Shown one piece after another: positions 10,956 to 23,506 of a stretch of 64,000 bases of DNA. The notes under the pieces were generated by a model, which ran no database searches, was not told where the DNA came from, and was given only the letters and a program-made list of their open reading frames with translations. Positions within the stretch are counted from its first letter, which is position 1; each line of letters starts with the position of its first letter. Source of the stretch: Casuarius casuarius (Eukaryota > Chordata > Aves > Casuariiformes > Casuariidae); the NCBI GenBank assembly GCA_003342895.1, contig PTFA01000159.1, forward strand, positions 1,109,233 through 1,173,232, written 5' to 3'. A program made the position numbers and the translations under genes.

Positions 10956-12146
10956 GTATGGGCTCTGTTCCTTTTCCACTCTGCTTTCATTGTTTCTTCC
11001 TGTTCTGTAGCTGCTTTGAATCCATCACTGCAAATGATGGGCAAATGCTTGAAAGCTGTCTTTGGCTGCAAATAAACACATGGTTTTACTCACATCTTTC
11101 TTATTTCATTATATATATTTTTGTTTGCTCCTTAAGCTTGTCCCCTTCCTGCCTCCTCAACTTCCCCTCTCGCAATATAATAACTGAAAAGAGGTGAGAA
11201 AAATGAAAAGGTGATTAAGAAAATTTTACATATTTATCAGAAAATACAATTATGGGTGAATGTGTAAAAGACAAACGAAGCACAAGAGCACTCTTCAGAT
11301 AGTTCCTGAAAGAAGATACTCAGCTTGTCCCATTGTACACAGTGAAGAGTCCATTTACATTAATGCATGGCTGATTGGAAACTTGCAGAAAGCACCTGCT
11401 CCTGGCTTCTGGAATGCTGAGAATACAATTTTGCAACCTAATGAAATCAGTGATTTTTCTTCTCTTAACCCATTGTTCATGTTACTTTTTGTGTCACTCT
11501 TTCTTATCTAAGCATGGGTTACTTCTGTGTTTCTCTGCATGTACATGGAAAAAAATGAACTAAATCCCTAGTATGACACTGATTGCATCTCCATTTGTCT
11601 CCAGACACGTAACCTTATACTTTGTCTCTTTTCATGTTCAGATATTATTGCATTTACATATACTCATGACTCTTACTGTTGTTTCTCTCTTCTTTATTCT
11701 CTTTTTGTCTGGAAATGCTTTCTTCATGGAACCATTTCACCAAATCCATAGGTAAAAGTAAAGGTATTACATGATTTTCTTTATTTTGAAATGCCATCAA
11801 TATACTTTAATGTATGTCTAAGTAATGCAAATAAACGTAAAGCTTTTTAATGTGAGGTAGGTATATTTTTAAAGTAAATATTTCATGGATATCAAGGTAA
11901 GGAAAAGTATCCTAAAATACAGATTGACCTTTTTTGAAGTCTGTCTCCTGTTTTTGTGAAAGATGTAAAGTTTGGTACATGGCAGTGATAAAGGAGGCTA
12001 CAGTTGTAGAAAGCATTCAGGATGAAATAACAGCCATATTTTGAGGTATGCACTTTTCTGCTCTCAAAGAATTGTAGTCTAAACCGTCAGGCACAAAAAT
12101 AAGCATGATGTTGCTCGACAGCGACTCTGTGGAGATAACCTGTCCA

Positions 12147-12222
12147 GGGCCAGTCCAGAGCTTGATGTAAGTTTTAAATCTGAATAGCACTGACTTCAGG
12201 AAGTCTCTGCTTTCAGCTGATC
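12147..12222. repeat. Ancient sauropsid interspersed repeat fragment
   Basis: GGGCCAGTCCAGAGCTTGAT, then GTAAGTTTTAAATCTGAATA, GCACTGACTTCAGGAAG and TTTCAGCTGATCA follow the order of the old palindromic repeat GGGCCAGAT-CAGAGCTGGTGTAAAT, ATTGACTTCAGTGGAG, TTTACACCAGCTG. Probably related to the copies near 2533 and 17810. Decay is strong and the assignment rests on memory of the consensus. Confidence 0.5.
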
Positions 12223-14285
12223 ACATTTACCCTAAGATTTTCCTTTTAAATTAATCACTCGGATTATATCTGAGACAAGAATTGGACACAGGAACGAGGA
12301 AGAATGAACATCAAAGAGAAGTGTGGGTTTTATTTCAGAATTTTTTACTTTTTTTTGTTTCTTTATGTGAAGAATACCAGCTATGTTTACTTTTTTACTC
12401 CATTTGGTAAGTCTGGAGAAAACACATGCGTTAGGGATAAGACTTTTCCTGTTCAAATAAAAAACAGATTTTGCTATGAGCATACTTGTTCAGATTTCAT
12501 ATATGTACATTTTTACTTTAAGAAGTCGGTCATTAAATCTGTGTTATACAAGATCAGTAATACAGTTCTGTTCATCCTAAGCATTTGTCAGGGTGTGTCT
12601 ACTCTTGGTATTGATCAGAAAGCCAATCTATATGGTAGTACTCTACTAACTAGATAACTGGAAACAAACTTCTCATGTTCCTTGGCATCTTGGCTGCTTT
12701 AGCACTTCAGAACCTCAAAACTGCATGTGATTCACCTCTAAAATTACAATCCTGCAGTGTCTCCTTCCTCTTCGTGTCAGACATTCTGGAGAGACTGTGT
12801 ACCTGGTTATGCCTGGGATAATATTTAAAGGGGTTTGGGAGTTTTGGAGCTGTAAATTTGCTTGTTTCGGAAAAGTTTTAAGTGAGTAGAATTTAAAAAA
12901 AAGGTCTAATTATGTGTTTCATAGGACTGTTTTATCTGTTGGTTGGTTGGTCTTTGTTGTCTTTTTCATAACAATACCTTGTAACTCTGACTTTCCTTAC
13001 TCAGATGGTAGATGTCTTGGGTGGAGTCACCTTTATAGTAATTGAACATCTACATCATTTTTTACTATTCTTAAGGAAAAACTTTTCTAGGCACTTCTAT
13101 ACACAGGATGTGTTATGTAATATATACAGCCCTGAAGATTTTTTGTATAAGAGGATACACATATGAAAACATGTGAATATTATGAATATATATTAAAACT
13201 TGTAGTTGATAGGCAAAGTAGATTTTAGGAAAACAAAAAACTTGCAATTCATGTGCTATGGTTAGACATTTATATTTTAAAAGATTTTGCAATTACATTC
13301 ACAAAAAAATGACCTTGGATATACTAGCTACCTTTAATGTTTAACAATGTGCAATATGATAACTAAAACACGAGCGACCAGTCACCTAAGTCTATAATTA
13401 TTCATTTGACTACATTCTTCTTTTCACATTTTAATCTTTTATTATATTTATCTTGTTCATATGAGAATTACTGAGTATATTGCTATGTTTTGATAATCAC
13501 AACAATATTTTTCCTGCACATATAAAGGTGTATGTTTGTTCAAATGGATGGAAAGGATTTAGATGTGTACAAACATCGGTTGCCTATAATAAAGCTGTCC
13601 CTCCATATTGGAAGTATTGGATCATATCCTCAACCAGGGCAAAAACGGCATCATTTTATTGACTATGTTGAAGCTACAGTAATTCCCACTATTGAAACAT
13701 GTGGCTTTGAAACAGCTGTGATAACACACATTCGTAATACCTGATGGAAATGAAAGAATGGAAAAAAGAAAGCTCAGTGTTGTATTCATTTGCAACTATT
13801 TCAATCTTTCAATATAATTTCAATTACTTTAGTGGTAGTTAAGGTCAATGACAAAAATGATTGCAGGATTCTGTGTGATTACATCATGAATTATCTAATC
13901 TTCAATTGGAAACATAAGCAATAGCTTTAACAAGCTATACTAAGTAATTTGCTCTGAGGTGTATAAAGGACTGAAGTACTGCCCACTTCTTTCATTGAGT
14001 GTAGGTATTCTTTGGGATACAGGAAAAGAAAAAAAAAAATCAAAGTACCTTCAGAATTAAACACCTCAAAGACAGGAGGGTGACCGGGCAGGGACTTGGT
14101 GTTGATAGAGGAAGGAGAGGTTAAGTAGCCTTTCCAAGCTGGCAAGCAATAATCCAGTACGATCTCACTGGATGCACCTGCCATTTTATAATTTAGTTGC
14201 AAATGTAGCTTGGGATACTGTGGATGAATTCCCAAGAGAGTTTTTTTCATGTTGAAGTATTATCAATATTAGTGAAGTAATTATG

Positions 14286-14303
14286 TAATCATAATCATAA
14301 TCA
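14286..14303 (+). repeat. (ATAATC)n microsatellite
   Basis: Three units of the hexamer, just upstream of the CR1 fragment. Confidence 0.8.
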
Positions 14304-14349
14304 TTTCCACCTATGGGCCTTCCCTCATCAAAAGTTTAAGACCTCTCAG

Positions 14350-14570
14350 ATCACAGAATCACAAAGTAATTGGGGGTGGAAGGAGCCTCTGGAGATCATC
14401 TGGTCCAACCCCCATGTTCAGGCAGCATCACCTCGGTCACCAGGGTCCAGCAGGTTGCCCAGGACCATGTCCAGTTGAGGTTTGAATATCCCCAAGAATA
14501 GAGACTCCACAACCTTTCTAGGCAACCTGTTCCAGTGTTCAGTTGTTTTGTGATGAATACTAATATAACT
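14350..14570 (-). mobile_element. CR1 LINE 3' fragment (truncated, non-autonomous)
   Basis: This is the clearest mobile element in the window. On the + strand it opens with ATCACAGAATCACA, the reverse complement of the CR1 tail repeat ATTCTGTG. It continues with GGTGGAAGGAGCCTCTGGAG, GATCATCTGGTCCAACCCCC, CCAGGTTGCCC-like words, GAGACTCCACAACC and GGCAACCTGTTCCAGTGTTC. These blocks occur in this order in the last ~200 bp of avian CR1 elements. The element is therefore inserted on the minus strand, with its 3' end at the lower coordinate. The similarity fades past about 14545, so this is a 5'-truncated copy without reverse transcriptase or endonuclease coding. CR1 lacks a poly-A tail and usually truncates at its 5' end, which fits. 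Divergence from the usual wording suggests an old copy. The subfamily cannot be assigned by eye. Confidence 0.93.
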
Positions 14571-14587
14571 GAGATGACATGGCAACT

Positions 14588-14624
14588 AATGTAAAATATA
14601 TATATATGTAATGTAAAATATATA
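14588..14624 (+). repeat. AT-rich tandem repeat, TAATGTAAAATATATA x2
   Basis: Two copies of TAATGTAAAATATATA flank a short (TA)n run, just beyond the decayed inner end of the CR1 fragment. Confidence 0.8.
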
Positions 14625-16821
14625 AAAGTCCATTTCTTCATTTTTCCCCTAAACATTCCTCTCCTTCTTTTCATTTTCTTCTGATGAGCAATGGAAGGGG
14701 CTTGTAATTCAGTTACTACAGTAAAAAATGACACCTATGACTTCCTTTTTATACTGCAGTTCTCTTAAGCTTATGCATATTTTTACCTATAGCTTGCTTC
14801 TATCTAAATATCCTACTATTGGCTATCTATCTTATTCATTCTACACCTAACCAGTATGTTCATAGTCCTGTTCTATTGCTTTAGAGATTAAATATAGCTT
14901 TGAATTGTGTGTTAGTCATTCAAGTCCATAAGAAACTATTAAATGTTATCTAGCTGAGCAATAAATGTTTCTACCAAAAGACTGATAGTACAGCTGCAAT
15001 TTATTACAGTAGATTACAGTGTTTTGATGTGTTGGTATTTGGAATTTTGCATATAAATGTTAAAGAAAGGCTTCAGAATGTCAATATTTGTGTCAACCTC
15101 CTGGCCAATGGAGGGTGAATTTTGCTTTGCAGAGACTATTGTACAGTAGCTGTAAAACCAAAGCAATTCCATTGGCTCTTTATAAGAGCAGAATTTGGTT
15201 GATTATCAATCACATAATTCAGTTGAAAGCTTGAACAATAAGGCAGTGGAAAATTAAAATAATTTTAATAAATCCTTAAACAATCACGAGTATTAAAATG
15301 GTACGGCATAGCTAAGTGATTATTACGGCTCATGGTGTAGTGCTTTTTTTCATGAAATATAAATAGCACCTTGCACCAATAACTCCCTCTCACACGAAAT
15401 TATGTGAAATTTTGTCATTAACTTCAATACAACCACAAGCTGGCCTTATTGTGATGCCTTTAATTTTTGTTCTGTTTTCAAAGAACTAAAATAGCTTTGG
15501 CCTCTTACACTCACTAAACTTGCTGGGATTTTTTAGAAGCCTATATCAATCTCTTTTTGCGTGTAATGCTCCACAGTGGGTCTCAAAGCCATGCATCCCT
15601 CTGGTCTCCAGCCATCCTTGGCCTGAGCTATCCATAGTCCAGAAGTCATGTAAATGCATTGGCACAGCACTGAGTTCTGGCAGTGCTTATTATTTTTGGC
15701 TCAGCGCCATGTTAACACGGCCTCAGTTACATGACTTCTTAGCTGCAGCTGGCTTTTGCCTGGCTAGCAAGAAACATAGACTGAGCGCTTTCTTGACCCT
15801 CTGTGCTTGTTCACGTAGTTATATATTCCAGGTGATGGCAATTTATTTGAAAGGCTCACTTCTGGAACTGAATGAACAGAGTTAACTTAGGAGTTTCATA
15901 CAAAATGAGGTTGCCAGGCTGGGGTAACTGAAATTACTTGTAAGCGATGTTACAGCAGAACCATGAATAACCTACGTTCCCCAGCTTAATCTCGTAGTTG
16001 CTTCTACTGACGAAAAAGAATAAATCAGTAAGGTTTAAAAATTTATCCTTGAATCTACTTAAATATCTATTGGGGGCCAAACATTCTGACAGTATGGTAT
16101 CATTTACAAGATGATCAGCACAAGACTTTTAAGAATATTCTACGTTAAACTTACCTGAAAAAATCTTAATGAGAATTAGCTTTTTAAATAAACTGAGGAA
16201 TTTTTTTAAAGGTAAAGTTCTTCAAAATGTTCCAAAACCAGTAAATACATGTCATATCTATTCTATAGTGACAAAGTTCTTAGAGATATTCGTAATTACA
16301 GTTAAATAGTGGCTGGTGTTCACAAAAGATAATTGTGTGTTTAACTCAGGCACTTACGCATATACATATATGTTCCAAAACGTATTTATCCTCCTATCTT
16401 TAGATTTTATGGCTATTCTCTTAAAATTTTCTTTCAGTATCAGAGTGAAATATACTTTAAATGTTGTAATCACAAGGGTAAAATATTTATGTATTTAAAA
16501 ATTGTGTTTCATTAAAACAAATAATTTACTTGCACTTTAGTGGGTGATATCTAGCAAGCCTACATTATGGCATTTGGAGCTGCAGATTCATCTCTGTGTT
16601 GAAATGTGATCAATTAATGTTCCCTAAGGAGAAAAATGCAGCAGAAAATGACCATTGAAGAAGGTTCTCTCTAGAGTACATGGCTCAGAAGAAATCAATC
16701 AACTTCAGGACCAGAAATGCAAATTCTGTCTTGGGACACAAATGCCCAAGCTTATATCTGAGCTAGCTGAGTCATGATCAGCAGTATGAAGATAAATTTT
16801 AAGGACCTGCTGTAAATAACA

Positions 16822-16849
16822 AAAAAAGCTGTATGAAAAAAGCTATATG
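16822..16849 (+). repeat. 14-bp tandem duplication
   Basis: AAAAAAGCTGTATG followed directly by AAAAAAGCTATATG; one mismatch. Confidence 0.85.
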
Positions 16850-17033
16850 AAAAGGGGGGAACACGTTTATTTTTTAAAATGTTATTTTTCTGGAATAAGT
16901 CAGCATATGATAATGTCCAAGTCATGCCATGAGTTCTAGCACCTTTTCATCACCAAAATAAAATGTTTATCATATTCTAAATCATTCTAATATCATGCAA
17001 AAACATCCTTTTTATATGTGTGTTCATATAAGA

Positions 17034-17086
17034 ACACACATGCGTGCACACATGCACACACATATACACATATATATGTATATTCT
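17034..17086 (+). repeat. Interrupted (CA/CG/TA)n microsatellite
   Basis: An alternating purine-pyrimidine stretch of ACACAC, TGCGTGCACA, TGCACACACA, TATACACA and TATATATGTA. Such alternation favours Z-DNA or slippage. It creates a spurious Cys/Val/Tyr-rich frame on the minus strand. Confidence 0.85.
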
Positions 17087-17654
17087 AGGACTCCTGTGGG
17101 TTCATTCTTGAAAAGGAGGGAAAATAAAGGTGGGACTGAAAGGGCTTTTATGATAAAAATTGTTTTATTTGCGACAGTGTAGATTTTTGCTGAGTCTAGA
17201 AAGCGTTCTAGTGTAAGATATAAATACATATTCCAGATTTTGGCTTCCTCAACACACTAAGCTCCAGTTATGAACAAACATTTTACCAGAGGAGGAGTAC
17301 ACTAGTGAACGCGCGTTTCAAAAAAATATAAAAGCTCTTTCAAGAAGAAGGCTATATACTGCAGGCCAAAAAATAGGAAGGGATTTATTGAGGATGGGAA
17401 AGAAAACTTGTCACTGTGAAGAGGTAAAAAATCTGTCTGAGCAGGTAAGCAATGAAGAAATAAGAAAACTAGGCATTTCTTGTTTAAAGCAGCAAAGTCA
17501 TATGGTTTTTAAATTATTAGACTTTTTTGTATTACGTTAGCAAGTAAGAATTAAAAGCTGCAGCAATCTGTATCTTTTCCATACAGATAAATTCTGTATG
17601 AATTTCATAAAAATTTCATATGCATTTCCACTGAAATAGAAATGTCACACAGGC

Positions 17655-17690
17655 ATGTTCCTCGATATTCTGTAGAATATCCTGGAACAT
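17655..17690. repeat. Near-perfect palindrome, 17-bp arms, 2-base centre
   Basis: ATGTTCCTCGATATTCT (17655-17671) and AGAATATCCTGGAACAT (17674-17690) are reverse complements except for two adjacent positions. The centre is GT. It could form a cruciform or be a relic of a palindromic element. No coding content. Confidence 0.8.
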
Positions 17691-17809
17691 TCTGTACCAG
17701 GCTCCTTTACTCCTTCTTTAATATCTGATGACATTACTGAGCCAAACACTAATTAGTGACACTAATGATTACAGCTTCAGTCTAGTGTTGCACTACAGCT
17801 AAGATTTTC

Positions 17810-17895
17810 CTCAGAATAAATTCAGTCCTTGAAGTCTATAGGAGCAGCTAAACAAATTAAGCCAGACTCTGATCTGTATTATTTCAGTGAAAACC
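17810..17895. repeat. Ancient sauropsid interspersed repeat fragment
   Basis: CTCAGAATAAATTCAGTCCT, then TTGAAGTCTATAGGAGCAGC, AGCCAGACTCTGATCTG and TTCAGTGAAAACC resemble the repeat containing TTGAAGTCAATGGAG and GCCAGATTCTGATCTCAGTT. It is probably from the same broad group as 2533-3264. Confidence 0.45.
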
Positions 17896-20800
17896 AAAAA
17901 TAATCAGAGATTATTTTGCATCTCACTTACAGCAGAAATCTCAACTAAATAATGAAATCAGAATCACACTCAATAAAGTTTCACCAGTTAAGTGTAAAGA
18001 GGCCGAAGACTTCAGGATTTTAATACAGGAGAAATCGTTAAGATTTGGCCAAACTTTAATTGAAAACTTTAACATAATTTCAAAAGAAACTAAGTTTAAT
18101 GAAAGTGAAAAACTCTTTAAGAAAACCACCCTAAAATTATACTGATACAATCGAGAATGTGGGCTATAGTCTCAAAACACACATCATAATAATACCTTTC
18201 CACTGCAAAAGAGTTGGAAAAGATACTTAAATAGTCTGGAGAGAGTCAGCTCTTCTTATAGAAGTTAGAACTTTGCATACCAGATTTTTAACCTGCTCTG
18301 CAACTCTACAATAATTTTATATGACTGTAACAATAGGCCAGGCTACCTTGAAACAAAAATTTGAGTTATCCAGTCTCCTTTAAAATCTTTTAATTAACCG
18401 GTATAATTTGCACTGATAGTAATAATAGGTGTCTGTCCTGCTATTCAAACCTTCTATAACCCTGTCATTCTTAATTGCTTTAGAGTAGCTTTCTATCTCC
18501 ACTTTGGGGATCAGCTATAGTAATTAAGTATCCACCGAACAGTGAAATTGTGCAAAAGTTGGGAAATTCAGGAGCATGAAGAAAACTTTCATAGTAACTG
18601 AGCCTGGGCTATTATGGACCATGGACTGCTATGAAATTGCAGCTTCACCATCCCTTTAATGTTTTTCATACATACTGACCTGTTATCTCAGTATCTTTTT
18701 TTCATGCTTGTGAGGGAAGGAAAGCAACTGAATCTTTCTATTGAATCCATTTACTCTAATGAAGGAAGTAATTTTGCTCCCACTTAGTCAGCTATGTTTG
18801 GTTTCTTTGCTGTTGACACCTACTTATGCTCATTTTCTAATTAACACACACCTGCCATTTAATTTAAAGCACTGCTTTTGTAACTTAAGGAAGTGATTGA
18901 GAGATTCTGGTAGATCTTATCTCCTGCTTAAAGTAGACCTTTGTTCCAAACAAGAAACATCTGGACTGATGTTCTGGCACCTTCTCTAAAACATGCTCTT
19001 ACTATTTAGAAGGCATCTTGAGTAATTTGAGGCTACCAGGGCAACCTCCATCTCCCACACCTGGTGGTGTTGGCATCAGAGCAGTGACTAGAGTAGCCTT
19101 TATATCGGGGATGGAGAGGAGATCCTGCTGGGTCTGGTCCCTGTCAGCTGTCTTTGAGTATTCTTCAGATAGAGAAGAGACTGCCTAGAAGGCAAAATCT
19201 GGCAGTAAGTGGGTGCAAATTTGTATTTTTGGGGGGTTTTTTTGTTTGTTTTTTTATGAGGATAGCCCTTTATTAATATGTCTAGCCTGGATTTCATATC
19301 AAGAGCTACCGTTGTCCTGTTTTCAAAAGGAATATCCACCTAAAAGGAAAAAGCTAAATATGGTCCTGTGATTATTAATATTCTGCTTCTAAAGCACAAC
19401 TGGTAGCTGGAAACCCTAGAAGATTGACTCCTGATGCCAAGTTACACTAATAATTATGTGACCCCCTCCCAAGAATAGTAGTACCTTTCTAGAATTAAAA
19501 GTTAGAAATAATTTACCTGACTTCCCATGTTGCTGAACCTGAATATCTTTATTAGGAAGTACTTGAGTTATATCACAAAGTGCCCTTTCAGAAAGGGCGC
19601 CACAGGCATTTTGCTGATAATCTGAGGAACCAGTCCTCTGATGTCTTTGGATAATGGTTCTGTTGAAGACCCTTATCTTATGAGGGCCCACACTCAGTAT
19701 TTGCCTGAGTCATTTAGGAACCTATGAAAAATCACCAAACTTTAGTTATGGGCAAATCACTTTTGGAAACTAGTTTTGCAAGTGTGTAGAATACAACTGA
19801 CAATCCTTGCTAAGATTTTCAGTGAACTTTACTGTTGAACTTGTGCAAAACAAATCATAAATTGCGTTTAGAGCCAAATGCTGTTTTGACAATTCTTGGT
19901 TTTCACTGTGAACAGGTGTGTCATTTAAATTGATATTCACTATTCTTTATATTAAATGGGACTGCTGACTAGTCATTCTATAGTCTTCAATTTTAGTGGA
20001 GTTATGTAGGTGTGATTATACTGATCTATAATACTGATACATATTTATATCATCAAGATAGTGTGAGAGTTCACAAAATTCCAATTGTATTCTGATTTAA
20101 TCTACATAAACCTGAGCACTCACAGGACACTGTGGCAGAAGTACTGAACAAGTCATATTGTACCTGCTTCTTAATTCACCTGAATACTTGTGCACTTTAT
20201 ACATTTTGCAGCTATCTCAAGGTGCTCACATGATTATGAACCTCCAAACGCATGCAAGCCGATACAGTTGTGTCCATTTCAGTCATGAACTGATTTTGGT
20301 GTCCATATCAGACCTCAACACTGTAGTCCTCTGTAATAAACCATTTTCAAATAAGGATCCTGTCCGTGATTGTGAAGCTTGGAAGAAAGTTTAGATTTCA
20401 GAAAGAATTGCATAAAAGTATCTGAGTGCAGGATTGGAGTGGCAAAGATAAACTTGGAAATCGATCATTTTATTTGATTTTGCCAAGACATATCTCTCTA
20501 TATAGGGAGTGTATGTACATGTATAGCCATACATGATATATTAGAGGAAAAGGTCCATGGCAAGTCTGTATGCTGAACACTGACATAAAGCCATCTGGAT
20601 CCCACTGTTAGCTTACTACTAAGTATCCCTCAGAGCAAAGAAAAGAGCTATTTAGACTACTGAGAATAGGATATATTCTTATGTCCTTCTGAGCTTATTG
20701 AAAATATCAAGAAGTAGTGAATACATAGAGTAAAACATAGGAAGTCATTCACAATTCTAAAGAACAAGTTTGTCTACAGTTTTTTAATAGTATATACATA

Positions 20801-21635
20801 TTTAACATGTTTTGGATGCAGACACATTCATGCATATGTGCATACATAGATAAACAAAAATGCTCTGAAACCATTCAGTTCAGCTATGCTTCGTGAGTCT
20901 ACATCTCAGAAATGATGCTATCTCAAGTTTTCTATAATGACAAATATGTAATAAAAATGACTGCTATGTCTGAGTCTATAAATCACTTTTATGTGTCATA
21001 TCTTCTCTTCCAGGAAAAGGAAAATGCATGTATTTGACTTTTATTTATTGTTCTAAAACAGATGAGTGAGTTATGTCTTATATTGTCCCTGAAATTGAAA
21101 ACCTGTTCCTTTAACAGTTCTGTCTAAATTTCTGAGTTTTTTGAGCTGTTATAAAAGTAATACAAAAGTGTAATTAATATTTTCCTTTTCAGGACACCTG
21201 CAAGATCCACCCTATTGTTTTTAGTAAATACATGTAATTCTCAGAAATGTACATGTATCTAGGTCATACTAATTACCCACCTTGGGAGGCAAGAATGTGG
21301 CTATACTTCTCTACCTAGTTGGTATACCCTGAGACCGAAGTCAGAAGAGCAGGCATCAGAAAGTCTAAAAATACATTTCTTAGGTTCTTAGTCACTAAAC
21401 TACTTAAAGAGGAGGTTTCTTATGTACTAGTTGACAGCCTGCAATCTGTATTATGCAGGAAATAATACTAGATAGTCAAAAACAACCCTTCTGGCCTTGA
21501 AGCCTATGAATCACACATAATGGAGAAATTACTGTGATAACATGTAAGAAAATTGTCAGCCTTTAAAACCAGCCACCTCAGTTTCATTTTACTAAGGATA
21601 ATTTTATCATATTTCTTTTGCAGATGGAGTTATGT

Positions 21636-21680
21636 ATCAATGAGTCTTAAAAAAACACATCAGTGAGTCTTAAAAAACAT
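21636..21680 (+). repeat. 22-bp tandem duplication
   Basis: ATCAATGAGTCTTAAAAAAA at 21636 and ATCAGTGAGTCTTAAAAAAC at 21659 are two near-identical copies at a period of 23. Confidence 0.8.
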
Positions 21681-23491
21681 TATGGACTAGCCCGAACAAG
21701 CATTCACAGCATTCCCTTAAGCCAGAACCTAAAATTAAAACTGAAACATCATTCTTTGTAATCTATTAGAAAAGACCCCAATGTGCATGAAAGTGTGGAT
21801 CAAAAGGAGATCAGTCTTTATCTGGGTTCTGCCTAGGTGTCCTACAAAGAAAACTCCAATGTTTTGCTGTGACTGTTTGTTTTAAATACCTTAATTTTGG
21901 AGTATTATACTTAATCTTATTTTCAGAAATGTTATGCTGTTCAACGTTTTAATTTTATAGAGACTCTTATAACACGTTTATAACAGGGGTCTTCCACTTA
22001 CACATTAAGAAATGAGATTACCATGTTACACAGTGATTGTTGTGTCAGCTAAAACTAGGCAAAACATTTTAGTCAATTATTTGTGCCCCCACATCGGTGC
22101 TGTAACTATAAAACTGGAGCTGTTCATTTTTGCTCTCTGATAAAGGGAAAAATGCTTCTACAAACCAGACAAAGTCAACATGGAATGAATACTGTGATCT
22201 AATCCAGAAACCTTTACAAAACAGATGTTTAAGCAGTCTCATAAAAAAAATTAGGCAGAAGAAAGATTCAAACTCCTAACACCCACAGTTTTAATTGAAG
22301 GACTGAACCTAGTGTTCCAATATTTAGTTTCTCTTTGAACCTCTTCAATCAAACATATATTCACTATCAGTTAAACAATACTCTTTAGTTGCAGTATGCT
22401 CACACAAAAGGAGAGGATGGAATCACACACTGTTTTAGTGGAGGACTTATTATACTACTTCAGAATGATCTTTATTCATGAAAACTTCAAATACAATATT
22501 AATTTTCAGTTTTGCTGTAGTTAGGAAAAGATCCTGCTATATGCTTAAATTCAAGCATACAAAAGGGAGTTTGTAGTCTCTTCATCAATGTACGAAAATT
22601 TGGAATTTTTATGTAATTCAATAAAGTTAGAATACTTCTATTGTTTGGTCATGGATTAAGAAGAAATACATATACATATAGTAAAGAACAGTCTAATAGC
22701 TGCTCTTTACTAATATTCGGTTTCATGCCTTATAAAGACATCAGGTTATTAATGTCCTGTTATTGATAATTTATTAATGTAATGTGAAATATATGTATAA
22801 ACAGCTGCATATGTGCCACTACTTTATTTTTGCAATATTTATTTGATTTTTTTTATTACCTTTCTTTGTTTAATGCGAGAACTGATTCATCACTTTCCTA
22901 AGCCCCAAAACGTTCCTGGTTGCAGAATACATGCTACTATGCTGAGGGACAGAGGGAAACATAAAACATTTTTAAAAAAGCAGAGAAAGCACATAAAACA
23001 TGAACTTTCTATAGCCTGAAGTATGGTCTTCAGTGACTGTTTTGCCCTTAGTCCATCTGGCAGTTTCAACAGATGTTCGAGTATCAGTGAAGTGTGGTCA
23101 TGATTTTTGATATGCATGGTCATTTTATTCATACTGAAAAACAACTTTAGAGTGTTCCAGAATGACTGTGGTTTTGGTTCGGAAGTAAGATTCCTGTGTT
23201 TTTAGGAGTTGTGCAGGGAGCCCCTCTGACTCCTTCAACATTTGAGCTTATTGTAGGATTTTTGTCTTTAAGTAGGCAATAAGAAAAACCTGAACACATA
23301 CTAATGCCAATCAGAATGCTTTGGAAACAGAATTTTATCGGTAGTAACGGAGCAAGAAAGAAAGAATAGAAAGCTGTTGTTGGGTAACTTTCAATGTGTA
23401 TTGCTACCTAGATTAATTTTTTTTAATATTGTCTGCATTCGGTTTTCTTTAGAAGCTACATAGGTTGTGTTTGGGTTGTTTTTTCTTCTTC

Positions 23492-23506
23492 TTTTTTTTT
23501 TTTTTT
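23492..23506 (+). repeat. Poly-T tract (T15)
   Basis: Fifteen T preceded by TTTTTTCTTCTTC. Confidence 0.8.

Larger units (their letters stand above)
10960..14345. other. Non-coding, AT-rich
   Basis: Holds one ancient repeat (12147-12222) and a 70-codon + strand frame from ATG 13532 with mixed composition that I do not recognise. Nothing else supportable. Confidence 0.5.

Noticed and set aside
15520..15885. 121-codon + strand frame
   Set aside because: No recognisable motif, a non-ATG start, and a composition typical of chance Ser/Leu/Cys-rich frames.
16993..17229. Minus-strand frame rich in Tyr, Val, Cys and His
   Set aside because: The unusual composition is a direct product of the CA/TA microsatellite.
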